From: Loxodes magnus
Lineage: Eukaryota > Ciliophora > Karyorelictea > Loxodida > Loxodidae
NCBI GenBank assembly: GCA_946699065.1
Contig: CAMPDV010000042.1
Span: forward strand, 310,001-374,000
DNA length: 64,000 bases
Reading direction: 5' to 3'
The position numbers and the translations under genes are program-made. Below are positions 24,036 to 36,795 of the stretch, piece after piece (position 1 is the stretch's first letter; each line of letters opens with the position of its first letter). The notes beneath the pieces were generated by a model, which was given only the letters and a program-made list of their open reading frames with translations, was not told the origin of the DNA and did not search any database.

Positions 24036-25241
24036 AATTTAGTCTGATTAGACTAATTTTCATAAATTTTCATATAGATTGGGAATGCAATTTATAACGT
24101 TATTTCCTGTTATTTTTTCCCTTTTCATATAATTATTAAGACATTATATACTTTTGCTTCTTAGGAGCTGTAAAAAGACCTTTTATCAAGCTTCTGACAT
24201 TTTTTATTACATTTTATAATATTCAGATTTAAAAGCTTATAGAATAGAAATCGAGGAAATTAAATTTAAAGATAAAGTTGATTTAATATATACTAATAAC
24301 CTATGCTAAAGGGTTTTCTAGATAGACTATACTAGTTAATAATTTATAGTTATGAGAATTTTCTCTTCAAACTTCGTAATAACCAAACATTTTAACAATT
24401 TCCTTTTTTTATCCTCGCTTGATATTTTATTTATATATTATTCTTTCAACATTACAATAGGAGAGATAGAGTATAATCTATCATTTTTCTGTTAATTAAC
24501 TTATTATATTTGAATATATTTATTCAAAGCCCTTGATAAGAATAAGTTGCTATACTGATAGAATATTTCTATGACTTACAGAAACTTATTTTTTATACTT
24601 TGTATATACTTTTTGTTAAAGTAAGTTATTTAGCTATATCTATTATAAGAGATATAAATCATATCCATCAAAAAATTTCCTTATTTTAATAATAAAGAAG
24701 AAACTTATTCCCTTAATTTAATTTCTAGTTTATATGATTAAGTTATTTATACTTTTTGTAGCTGCATATTTTTATTCTCTTTTCACTTTAAATTCATAAC
24801 ACACAGAAAAACATAGTCTAATTCCTTTTTTACTATCCGTAAGCTTTCTGTATAAATCTTTATTTCTAAATACTATCTTCAGCACACTTAATTCAGCCTT
24901 TTTATTTGCTACGAAAGTAGTTATAAATATATTATTTAACCTTATCTTCTACAGTATGAATACCTAATATCCAAATATTTAGTTAGTTTTAGTTTACCTT
25001 TTCAGTTTACTAGTTTATACCCTCAATTTCATTTTTACTTATCATATTTTTTTTCTTCTAATACATTTAACAACACTCAGAAGGATATTTCTTAGAATAT
25101 AGATATGATAAGAAAATTGAAAGCGAGTTAAAACAGTTATAAGTAATAAGAAGTTATAGGGAATAAAAGGTTAGTCATATGAGGTGTATAATGAGAGTTT
25201 GTAGAAGTAAGTATACAAATAAGAAATTAATTAGAATGTTA
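24036..25241. other. Intergenic, nothing recognised
   Basis: 1.2 kb AT-rich sequence downstream of the PARP gene stop. No supported gene, repeat or RNA. Confidence 0.5.
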
Positions 25242-28200
25242 TCAGGACTTACAATGGACCAAATATCTCATCCTCACTTGACTTATATCATATACTATGT
25301 ATTCAGCTTGCCCATCATATACTTTATTCTTGAATTTTTCCTTTACTTTCAAATCGACTATTTCTCCGACTGGGCAGGTAACACCATTTGGCAAAACGAT
25401 GTTTTGCTTAGGATCTGGTCCTTTGGTTGTAATTGCTATCACTGAATTATATCCTTTTGGCATCTCAGATAAGCATTCTATTGTATCATAGCTTTTTCCA
25501 AGTGCTACTTCGCATAATAATAGGAAGTAATCAGATTCTTCGAACATTTGTGAATAAGCCTAAGATTTTGAAAATTGATCAGCGAAATAGATTCCTTTTC
25601 CATAAGCCCAACCTGTTACCGGTGCTTCTGGAGGAGCTATTAGCAGACCTTAAGTTAGAATACCAATCAAATTACTCGTTTTTGTTCCATGCCATAATAG
25701 AAAATGATTTTTAAGTTTATTTTTGGTTTACATTCTTTCAGCTTCTCCTTTCCTTTGTAGTTTGAAAATTCCAGAAATATTTTTATCTTATATCTCTTAA
25801 TTAGAATTCTGGATGTATTTCTTAATGAGTTTATATTCTTCGCTCTAAGTTTCAATAAAGTCCAATTTAGCATTTATAGATGCATACATATAGTCCCATG
25901 GATTTATTTCATTCATCTAATTTTATGCTCCTAGTAGTATCTTTTGTGCTATTTCAATCTTTTCCAAACTATCCATTAACTCGTATTTTAGTTTTAGATC
26001 GTGAGGTTCTTCAATAGCAGGGACTGGCTATGCTCTGTAAGCTGTATGAGGAATTAGTTCATAGAAGCGACTACTTTCATCCATTATTTTTTCTCTGATC
26101 TATATTTATATCTTAGGCTCCTTATTCTCTTCTCTAGCTTCTTTTAGTTCGTTTTATAAGAGAGCAATATTAGAAAGATGCTTTCTAGCTTCTATTAATA
26201 CTGATTTTTCAAGTTCTTTTGATTTGAGTATTCCTGCTTCAACTCCAGCTTATCTTAAAGTAACTTCATAAAGTTTAGAATTAGCCAACATCTTCATAAC
26301 TTTAGCTATTTCTTTGGAAAGCTATAGTTCAGTATTTTCCTTTTCACTAAGGCCTTTTAGGAACTCCAAGGCCTCTCTTTTCTTATAGCTAAGTTTCATT
26401 AATTTGTATTTTTTGTCTTTTCTTTCAAATTCAGGGAGGTCATCAAAGTCATTACCACTTTTGCTTTTAAATATTTTTTTAAACTCTGCTTCAGCTTTCG
26501 CCTACTCTGAGAAAGGAGTTCTTTAGAATGCTCCTGTCTCTCCTATACGACCCCATCTAGTTCATAGAATGAACAAATCTCTATTTCCATCTTTCAGAAG
26601 CTACATTCTGTAGAATAAATTCAAGCCATAGTATCCATGCTTTATATCTACCTTAGTCATTAAAATATCGAATGCCTTGTCACCATCTTTTACTACTGTG
26701 TAAGATTTTGAAAATTATCCAACTTCATCCGGTTCTACTTTTTGCTCTTCTACTTCCATCCATGAATTAATCTCCTTTTAAGCATCCTCTTCAAAATCTA
26801 CTTCTGGAACTGGCCATTAAGCTTAGGGAATCATAGTCTAAGTTCTTTTAAATCCTCTTGCTTATTGCTTTTGAGCTCCTAAGTCAATGAGCGCATTATA
26901 CATTTTCTTACTGTCTTACAAAGCTGCATACTACAAAGGAGTTTATCCTACTGAATCTTTAATGTCAATTGGACATTTTTTCTTAGCAAGAAGTTTCAAT
27001 AATTCTACATTTTCGAAGCTTCCATAAGGTAAAGGATTAACCACATAATGGATCAAACTCTTACCATCCTTATCTTTTTATTCAACATTAAAAGTAAGAC
27101 TTGTCAGCAGCTTAACGCATTCTTCATTGTTCTTCATTAAAGAATGCATTAACGCAGTTCTATTTAAACTATCTGTTTTATCAACTTCTAGGCCATAACG
27201 GACTAATTCCTCTATAAACTCTAAAGTACAGCCTTGGTCTATTGCGTGAATTAGAGGAGTAACCTTTATGCTTTCTTCAGTGAAAATCACGTCAAGAGAA
27301 GCACCTGCTTTTAATAGAGACTTAAGGATTTTAATGCAACTCTTGATTTTATTTCCTTTAAGAGCTTAAGCGATTGCAGTTTCTTGTTAATTATCTTTAA
27401 CGTTTACATCTACTCCTCTTTCAATTAACCAGTTGGTCATTCACAAACAGTGATTACCTGCTGAATAGTGAAGGGGAGTTCTTCCTTCTTTATCTTAACA
27501 CTAAAAATCTACCTTTCTCTCTTTTAATCTATCACATAGCTAAATCAATTAATCCCAATTTGCTTTGTTACAGTGCAAAGCTAGTGTGTGAAACAGTGTC
27601 TATTGATTCTCGTCCTTCTACTATAAGATAATATCTTCATTGATCTTACTAAGAAGAGTTAGAGCCAAAGTAAATTTGCCTTGATTCATTGAATCCTTCA
27701 TAGCTTTTCCATAATTATATCCTTAATACAAAATGAGGTAAGCTACTCCTTACCATTCCTGCTTAATTACTAGACTGAAAGTACTGTAATTGATTTCTTG
27801 GTGTTTTTCCTTATATCCATACTTTTACAAATCACTATCAGACATCTAGGGCTTCTTTATTATAATTTCCCTTTAAATATTTGCTCCTTTTTCAATTAGC
27901 ATAGATGCATGCTATGGATGTCCATAACGGATAGCAAGACCAAGTGGAGTATTTCCATCATTATCAATTGGATCAATTTCCGCTCCTTTTTTAATTAGGA
28001 ACATTGTGCTTGTAAAAGCACCATGTTGACTAGCATAGTGCATCAAAGTTTTTCCATAATCATCTTATAGATTAAGCTTAATGCTTCCTATAGCTAAAGC
28101 ACTTGATACACATTCAATAGGATCAATAAACTAATTAGAGAATGGTTCACCTATTTTAACAAAAGCATAGAACAGAGGAGTCCTTTTCCTTATATCTAAT

Positions 28201-31200
28201 GCATTAATATCAGCACCTGCTACTATCAGTTTAGACTCTAAATTAAAACTTGCATTAGCTGAGTTATCAGCATTGTTGAACGCATGATGCAAAGCGGATC
28301 TTTACTAGTTATCAGTCATATTTACTTCAGCACCTTATTTAATTAATTCCTCAATCAAATTTATGTTTTTTTGATTAACTGCTTATTTCAATGGGAAGTT
28401 GTTTTTTAAGTCAAGTATATTAGGATCTGCCTTGTTGTTTAGAAGGTAAGTTATAATTTCAGCTTGCTAGTGTTCAATTGCAAATGCTAATGGGCTTTCT
28501 TTATATGTATCTAACTAATTAACATTTGCACCATTTTTTATAAATTCTGAAAATACTTCCCTGTATGACTAATCAAAATGTACATATTATACATTCTCTA
28601 CCAAAAGATGCAAAGGAGTTCTTAGGAGATAATCGTTCTCGTTAAATTTGCATTTTTTGGTTATAACCCAAGTTATTAATTAGTGATAAGGAAAGAGAGC
28701 TACTAAGTGAACTAAGCTACTTAAACCATAATTATCATATTCTTTTAGCACCTATTTGTTCTATGAGTCTTTGTACCATTCGTAGTTATCTATATTCTCT
28801 AATTAATCCTCTTTTATAAAAGGATTTTGCATTCTAATAGCTCTAAATCCAAATTGATGAACTTATTTTCTAGCAGTTTTAATAAATCTTTTTCCACTAT
28901 AGCTCTAATGCTAATCTATCAGTTCTTTCTCTTCTTCCTCTTTTTCTTTTTTCTTTTAGTCTAAAAGTTTGTAAATTGATTCTACGAATTTAGGATCTCT
29001 AAACTTCTTTATTTTCTGGACTTAACAATTAATGTTAGCTCCGTATTTTACCATCAAATCTAGCATTTTCACATTTAGAGTCATTTGCTTAGCAAATTAT
29101 TTTTTGGCTTCTTCTTCTACCTTTTTAGTGTCTATCTGTAAGCTTTCATTTTTATTACTTTAATCCTATTGATTAAGTATCAAATCATTTTCTCTTTAAG
29201 TTTCCTCCTCTGTAGGATTAGAATCAATATCCTCTTCTTCTTCGTCTTCATCTTCATCTTATTCCTCTATTTCTATTTCTTCTTCTATTTCCTCTTCACT
29301 CTCTGGCTAGGATGGTAAAGGCAACTGTATTTCAGCGCCTTCTCCAAACACTTATTTATTGAGTTTTAATCTTTCTTCGTTAAAGATTTTACTGTATATT
29401 TTCTTGTACTCTTGATTTGATTTCAAAACAATGCTTTTTAAACAAAGTAGTAAGGGAGTATATCCTTCTTCATCTACCTATTCTAAAGCGGTTTTTGTAT
29501 CTTATGTATTTCCTTTATCTAACATATCTTAGAGGAATCTTGGAGCTTTTTCATCAAACACCCATTAAGATATTAAGTGGAAAATATTTTGGTCCTACTT
29601 GCCTGCTATAGAAATCTATGTTCCTCTCTGTAGAAACAGATCTACTAAAGTATGGTTCTTCTAATTGAATGCTAATAGAAAAGCAGTTTCACCTGATTTA
29701 GTTTAAGCTTATATATTCGCTCCTCCATCAAGTAGAATCTGACAGCAGTGTAGTTACTTCTATATCCACTTCTGTACCCACTATTCTTTCTATATTTCAG
29801 TTAGTATGTTTCCATCATTGTCTTGGTATGGTGCATTTGGTATTTTTTTATCGGCAAGGAAATGTAAAGGTGTATATCCGTCCTCATCAGCTATGTTTGT
29901 ATCTGCCTTTTTCTAAGTTACGAGATAATCTAAATAATCGCTTGTTTTTTCATCTATATATTGAATAGCTAAACTAAGCATTGATTTACCTGTTTCATCC
30001 TTACAATTAACATCAATATCTGGATAATCGAGCAGTTTTTTAACACATTAGAAATGATTTTTCAGCATGCAAATACACAAAGGAGTTAGTTTCCAATCAT
30101 TTTAAGGATTAAGATGATGACCTGCTTTAACTAAGATCTCAATCAAATCTAAATAGCCATAAGCGGCGGCATAATGAAGGGGAGTGTTTTTACTTGAATC
30201 AGGCTCTTCATACTCAGCTCCTTTACTGAGAAGATAAGAAGCTATAGCAAGATTTCCGTTCATCACAGCTAAAACCAAAGGCGATCTTTTGAATTTATCC
30301 TTCACATGCATTTTAACTTAAATCTCTTCAATTAAATATTTGGCAACTTCTAGATTACCATATGCACTTGCAACTGCCAAGGGTGTCATTTTTTCAGGTC
30401 CCTGAATATTAAATTCGACAAATTTTTCTTCAACAACTTTCTGAATTTCCTTTAAGCATTCTACATTTCCTAGATAAGCTGCATAATGAATTGCAGTCCA
30501 TCCACTTTTAGTTTTGAGTGTTAGATTTTATTTATCTTTTTTAAGTAAAACTTATACATTCATAGGACGATTAGTCATACATGCTATCATCAAAGGAGTT
30601 ATCTTTCTCTCATCTTAGGCTGTTATGTCATGAGAGTTTTCAATCAGGAAATTGAGTGGATCTGGAGTTTCACATGCTGCTGCATAGTGAACTAACTTTC
30701 TCCACTGTTGATCCATAATTTGCTTATCATCAAGTTAATTATATAAGTCTTAGAGATATTTTACGTTAGGGTTTATACAAGCACAGTGAATAGGAGTTAC
30801 TCGTAAGTTTTCCAAAGGTACCTTTTTAACGCTTACTTTTTTAAATTCTGTAAAATCTTGTGCCTCGTTAAGTAAAGCTTCTTTATGTAAAAAGTTGAAT
30901 CCAAATCCTCCTCTGTTATCAAATAACGAAATGCAATAGCCTGCAAGTTCTCTATGTCCGGCTCTTACTGCATATACTATATTATTACCAACCAAATTTA
31001 TGAATTCCTCGTCAGCTGCTGCTAATTAGTCCAAAATTTCAGTTTTTATTCCCTTTCTCATCATGTATTTAACAAACCCTTAGCTATGTAATAATCCTTC
31101 GACTGAATTACCTTCGCAAGTTTCCAAAAGAAAAGCATTATTGCCTTATTTGTTGCCTCTAGTCATCTAAACAGCTCTAACATGTGTACCAAAAGCGAAT

Positions 31201-32165
31201 TTGCTTACTGATCCTGATTAAACGTAGTTAAGAGGTAGATTATAAGATGGATTAGTAAATCTAAGTTTATCTTTTTTAGAGGTTTGGTATGCAGGATCTT
31301 TTAACTACTATATATGATCTAAAAATTTCTTGATAGTAGCTTTATCTCCTTAAGCACAAGCAAATGAAAATCCAGTGTTTTTATTATGAATACTCTGTGA
31401 TTATACTAAACTTGAAACTTTTCTATCACTTTTTAAAATCTAGTCCATTAAGGCTGGATTATTACTAACAACTGCTCTAATAGTATTTTTGTTTGTACAC
31501 AGTAAACAGCATTCAGATATTAGCTCTTTATTAGAGTCAGTAATTAATCTGTCGTATAGTACTTCAGTAACACTTACATCTTTGTTAAATTTTCCTTTCT
31601 TGTAATTTTTATTGTCCTGCTTAGCAGGTTTTGCTGCCTATTTTTTAGTTGTCTTTGAAGTTTTAGCAGCGGCTTTTCTTGCTTTAGGCAATTGAAAATC
31701 TTCTTCACTGTCTTCATCTTCCTTCTCAGATTAAGGCTCACTTTCACTTGCACCTTCTTTTTGCTTTCTAACATTTAGATATTTATGTACTTTAGCAATT
31801 TGCTATTTATTAATGGTGACTATTGTATTTTTAGTAACTTTGCCTTCAACTTCACATAGTACACGCTAATCGCTAATTTCCTATTCTTCATTTGAGATTT
31901 CATATTTAGTACAAGTTTCTAATCTCGTTTTAGTTTTTGGGGCACACTTCTTTACTCTAAACGTTTCCATATTTAGAGTAACAGGTTCACTAACCTAAAC
32001 AATAGCAAACTTAGGAGTTTCAGCCTAACTAATCGCTAGAAATTATCCCTCCTCAAACGCATATTTCTAATTCTTCGCTTTTTCAGCTAGTCTTCTAGAC
32101 TTAGCTCCCGACAGACTTCTTCCAAATTTAAATTTAGTCCCGATAGCTTTCCACATGTTAGACAT
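25242..32165 (-). CDS. Giant ankyrin-WGR-PARP poly(ADP-ribose) polymerase
   Basis: A 2307-residue protein (2308 codons with no intron required) that would transfer ADP-ribose from NAD+ to proteins, probably in the nucleus in response to DNA breaks. Residues 1-200 are basic and acidic linkers. About residues 300-1750 are a long ankyrin array, for example NTPLHYAAAYGYLDLIEILV (30102-30311) and TPLIHAIDQGCTLEFIEELV (27078-27290). A WGR domain follows near residue 1865 (RWGRIGETGAFQRTPF), then the helical PARP regulatory domain. The catalytic domain near 2150-2307 has HGTKTSN, GLLIAPPEAPVTGWAYGKG, IYFADQFSKSQAYS and AEYIVYD, giving the His-Tyr-Glu triad of true polymerases. The start ATG at 32165 reads MSNMWKAIGTKFKFGRSLSG. 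The combination differs from tankyrase, which has SAM instead of WGR. Confidence 0.92.
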
Positions 32166-32710
32166 TTGAAATATTATAATCTAAATCCGTTATCTGTTTA
32201 AAAAACAAAAGCTAACGGATTTTTAACGGATTTAATGCAATTAAATTTAAATCTTACATTCTTAGCTAACTCATTTATAGCTTAATAGCTATATCGTTCA
32301 TTATATCAACTAAGTCCTTTAATATATTTATACTTTATATTGATAGAATCTACTTAAGCAAATATCCTTTAAGCAGTATTTCTTCTTATACATTTAAATG
32401 TCTAATTATATATACTAGAAGGTACTGTTTAGTACCTTCAATTACCTAAATATTCTAGTGCTCTAATCATTCATTTGCTACTCATTTCTCGCTCCTTTTT
32501 ACCCTATCTTATTATGTTTTACTCTGACTGTTTCCAAATATTTCATCTCAATCCTTTTATAAGCTTAGAGCTTACTAAAATACTAAATTAGCTTTAGGAC
32601 TTAAGTTCCTGATATAGTAATAAGAAGTCTGTGTTTGGTATAGTTAGGGATAATAAATAAAGAGTAGGAAGGTAAGAATAATTGACTAACCAGTTTACAG
32701 TTAAAGATAA
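32166..32710. other. Divergent intergenic region
   Basis: 545 bp between the starts of the PARP gene (minus) and the Rdx fusion gene (plus). It must hold both promoters, but no specific element is recognisable. Confidence 0.5.
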
Positions 32711-33919
32711 ATGGTTAGTAACGATGTTTATATTGAACATTGGTAAGTTTTAAGAATAGCATTCGTTGTAAAACACATCAATGGAATACATAGCATAAGG
32801 AAGAAAAATACTTAGAGTTTGTCCAGCTCATGAAACAAGCTATTAGTGAGTAGGTTCCAAACTTGTAGATCTATGTGAATGTTATCCCTCCTCATTTGAA
32901 AGATGCATGCTTCTTTGAAGAAATTTAAGAATTTCAAACTTTTGTTAACTAGAAGCGGGAAAGATTCCCTCGCTTAGGCTCGTTTGAAGTGTATTATAGA
33001 GATTAAGCTATATTCAGTAAACTAAAATCAGGACTTTGGCCTTCTTATTCACTAGTTGCTTGCAAGATAAGGGATTTGCATGAAGGGAAAGTTGAGCTAT
33101 TACTAGGTAATACTTGAGCTTAGCATAAGCATAAAATAATGCCTAAAGAAAGCAAAAACTCTAACCACTCTGCTAATGCTTCATTTGAAGTCACCTCTAC
33201 AAACGTTTCTCATTCTATGAATATATCATATGATGGTTCTTTATCTAAAAGGGCAAATACTAATATCTAAAAGCATTCTAAGCAAACCTACACTTCTTAG
33301 AAGTAAAGGTAAAACCAAAAGTTAACCAAATAAACGCTTAAAAGTTAGATAAGATAGGGAAAAGAGAAACATAGCCAGAAAAAGCCTCAAAAGATATAAG
33401 GATAAGGAGTTTAGGATTATAATCAAACCCAAGAATCTCAAAATTAAGAAAATCCTAATATAATGTATTCTTAGCCATAGAAGGAACAAAAACCAAACTA
33501 GAAGAAAACGAAAATCGTAACTGAAGAAATCATTACTGAAGATTTTAATTCTACATCTGAAGAAATTAAACAAATAAGCAGTGGTAGTGAGGAAAATCTA
33601 AATGGTATTTACACTGTTGATGTTTAAATTGGAAAGGAAAGCCATAAAGTAATTAATTATACAGAAAATAACTTATTGCTTTGAAGAAAATTGCAATGTA
33701 GTTCTAGTATCCAGTGATCCCTCAATAATGGAAATAAAAGAAGCAAACCTAATAGTCAAGAAAGGAGTTGAGGGAAAAATACAACTAAAATTCAATATCC
33801 TAAATGAAGAGTAAAATCATTAGCTATTTCTGTTCATTAATAAAGAAGGAGAAGTATTTTAGAAGATAAAAATAATGGTGAATTACGTAAAAGAAGTGGA
33901 AGAAGATAAATAATTGTGA
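32711..33919 (+). CDS. SelW/Rdx-domain protein fused to an NPHP4-like Ig domain
   Basis: With two introns removed (32743-32759 and 33649-33664) this reads as a 391-residue protein. Residues 1-130 match the Rdx/selenoprotein W thioredoxin-like family: VYIEHCIRCKTHQW carries the redox CxxC (Cys in place of selenocysteine), and RLGSFEVYYRD...FSKLKSGLWPSYSLVACKI is the family's C-terminal half. Residues about 135-300 are a Gln/Lys/Ser-rich linker. The last 90 residues (CNVVLVSSDPSIMEIKEANL, then LFLFINKEGEVFQKIKIMVNY) look like the repeated Ig/MSP-like domain of nephrocystin-4, a ciliary transition-zone protein. One TGA near 33115 is read as Trp (GNTWAQHKHK). The fusion suggests a ciliary redox or scaffold role; that part is inference. 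Confidence 0.75.
32743..32759 (+). other. 17-nt intron in the Rdx fusion gene
   Basis: GTAAGTTTTAAGAATAG; splicing creates the first Cys codon (TG|C) of the conserved CxxC motif. Confidence 0.85.
33649..33664 (+). other. 16-nt intron in the Rdx fusion gene
   Basis: GTAATTAATTATACAG; splicing joins the linker to the NPHP4-like domain in frame. Confidence 0.8.
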
Positions 33920-35040
33920 TATTATTAAATGAATCAGAATAAAATTAAATTTAAGATTAACTTGCTATTATCTTCTGTATCGTATATGCTACGAAGTGAT
34001 AGCTCTTTTTTTATGATTTCTGTTTTCTTCAATTATTCTAGCCTAATTTTATTAACTTCATTCTGTTCTCAGTCATAGTAATTTAAAATTGATTCAAGAC
34101 TGCAAATATAATTGGTTTCTTATTGTGTCTGACTTTTAATCTTCAATATTCTATCTTAAATGCTAATGTATATCAATCTTAGGTTTTAAATGGTTATAGC
34201 ATAAATATTTAGTAAAGCAGGTTTCACAAGATACTTTAGGAGCTAATTTCATGATTAATGCTTTAGATACTTATTTCAATCCTAAAGTTTCTGATACTTC
34301 ATTCTTTATCCTTTAAGCTACTTATCACTTTAATAATCAAGTTCTTATTATTAAAAAGAGATGAGAATACTCTTTGGATTATTAGTATAGGGATATAAAT
34401 AGATATATCAGAAGAAGAAAGTGAAGGTACTAATATTGTAAAAAATCAAAGTATCTTTTACCGTATCTGGAGACTTTGGACTGAAAAATGTAAATAAAAA
34501 TGCTTTTTAATTAAATAACATAGAAGCATGATTCTCAAACTAAAATTAGTATAGCTAGTTTAAATTTATCCTTATTAGCTTTATTATAAAACTGAATTTG
34601 CACACGCATTATACTTTAAATTTTTTGCATGTAAATATAAGAAAAAAAATGTAAAATGAAATTGATAGATTTTTACTCCTTTGTATAAGCCAAAGGATTA
34701 AATAAAATAATAGCCCATTATTAAACTCAGATTAACCATAAATTACACCTTTAATAAAATCAACATTTTAGATTTAACAGAGAATATAGCCTTCTTTGTA
34801 ATGGCTTAATTTAGATATGAAGAGTATTAGAAAATGAAACAATAGATAAAATTGCAAGTAAGAGAGATTACAGGTATCATTTATAATAATATCACTTACT
34901 ACTAATAGAGCTTTGCTAGTAATTCTTATATTGCTTAAACTTTCCTCTATAAAGGAAAAACTATTTGAGTTGCTTGTATATTTTACTAATACAAGGGAAA
35001 ATAAGATAAAGTTCAATAGCTACAATGAAAATGATTTATA
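33920..35040. other. Intergenic, nothing recognised
   Basis: 1.1 kb AT-rich stretch between convergent genes. The minus-strand frame at 34774-35016 has no support. Confidence 0.5.
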
Positions 35041-35727
35041 TCATATAGTTTTTATGCTCTTCTGATCGCTTTGTTGCATTATATCTTGTAGCCACCTTTG
35101 CACTTAAAAGTTCTTGTTTATCTATCGTTATATTAGGGATGAATTTAAAAAAGGACTATGCACTGCTAGCATTCAGAAATCAGCTGCATCTGGTACATTT
35201 CCTCCATGAAACTTTTAACCCTATAACCTGACTATCCATTACTAAAGTAGATCTTAATACTTATTTTTAGGTCTAGCAACTCTTAAGTTTTACCATCAAA
35301 GTATAAAAGAGTCTAAAAGGATTATTTTAACCTCTCCAACTGAATCTTTCAATCCTGAAAAGCTGACTTTTCTTTAGGCCATTGAAATTTATATTTTTGA
35401 TATTAAGCTTTTAGCTTCATATTGAAGAGATGGATAGACTTCATTTAGAACAAACTCCTAGCTTTACTATTCCCAAGCACTATGAGAAATCCCTTTGCGA
35501 ATATAGCCTTTCTTAATCAGCTATTGCAAGCTATCTTAAAATCCTTCTCACTTTTGAGTATCTCCAAACTGTATACTAGGTAGCTTATGCACTCCAAATT
35601 AAACTGCATATAAATTTTTAGTCATACGAGGCTCCATAAACATCTAGAAGTCCATTCTATTAAAGTTCATTAAAGAGAACAAAAACGCGCTTTCTGGGTT
35701 TGCCTTCTGCAAAAAAACTTTGATCAT
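35041..35727 (-). CDS. GST-fold protein, PTGES2-like (5' end uncertain)
   Basis: A 228-residue frame from the ATG at 35727. The C-terminal half resembles the glutathione-S-transferase C-domain of membrane-associated prostaglandin E synthase 2: QDLLQQWIVRLQGQKFHGG followed by NVPDAADFWMLAVHSPFLN, where the family has a GG..PN.AD block. Upstream, VHKLPSIQFGDTQKWEGFQD may be the cis-Pro segment of a glutaredoxin-like N-domain, but no CxxC motif is visible in this frame. A different phase over 35640-35950 is also protein-like, so an intron and further N-terminal exon are likely. TGA is read as Trp in ADFWML and FILWWQN. The family call is tentative. Confidence 0.45.
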
Positions 35728-36795
35728 AGTAAATAAATTAAATATTGCTATAACTTAATTAATTTAAGGCCAATACCTTCTAGAACTTTAATTCAAGAAC
35801 CTAAAGATCCTTCTATTCCCAACAATACTCATATTTCATTCTTCTACCGTTTAGACTTTTTAAGCACATTGAATCACTTCTTACAACTATCACTCTTATA
35901 GTGGATACTGATTGATTCCTATGGTATAAAGAAATTTCTATTACTTTATTATTAAGGCAATAACAGTCTGGAATGTGAAGAAGGGCTAAATTAATGGGAA
36001 GAGAGTTTTACAAGATAGTTTATACAAATTAGAAGCTAAAATAAGAGAAATAACCTTTAAAGATTATATTAGCATTATATAGTAGCTATCATCACCTTTA
36101 CTATGAAGACAGAAAAACTTATGCTACTCTTAATTAATATTTCTATAACTTTATGACTAGAAATAAGTAGCCACTTTGTAGTCCTAGTTTAATCCACTTA
36201 GCAAGGATATAAAAGAACTCTAATTTTATGTAGTTATATATTACTGAAAAAAGTAGAATTGAAAGTAAAAGTTCAGAAAATAAGTAGTTTCAAGTAGAAT
36301 GATAGAAATTTATAAGGTTGACTAGAAAAGAGAAAGCTAGGGATTTAGATAAGAAATAAGCTTTATATGAATTTAATAAAAAGACTAAACAATTGCTTTT
36401 CAAGTTCAAAGCATGCTCTTTTACTTATTTCTCTCTTACATTTCTAGTCTAATCAGCCGATTCTATACTAATATAATCTTGCTATATTAAATTAGGTAAA
36501 ATGAGCACATAAGCATAATATCAGGAAAAATAATCTTAATTATAAGCATGAGTTCTTTATTACAAGCACTATCTTTATCCCAGAAGATATCATAAATTTA
36601 CAAGTTAGCTCTTAAATAAAAATAAAGAGATAAATAAGAGTAAAATACAGAAATTTGATAATACAAGATAGGAATTTAATCTGTATTATATCTGCCTTAT
36701 AATTGATATGTATTAGTTAAAGATTTATTTATTTATTTAGTCAAATAATGCAAGAATATTATTGTGGAGCATGAGACTCTTGAAGTAAACTATTA
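35728..36795. other. Mostly intergenic; possible upstream exon of the GST-like gene
   Basis: Minus-strand sequence at 35640-35950 reads LKSLNGRRMKYEYCWEQKDL and further residues in another phase and may be the 5' exon of the GST-like gene. The remainder, 36000-36795, shows nothing recognisable. Confidence 0.35.

Noticed and set aside
25179..25714. Three plus-strand frames over the PARP 3' end
   Set aside because: All antisense to the PARP catalytic domain, which has clear conserved motifs.
33322..33573. Minus-strand Leu/Phe-rich frame
   Set aside because: Complement of the Gln/Lys linker in the Rdx fusion gene; polar AT-rich codons read backwards give hydrophobic ones.
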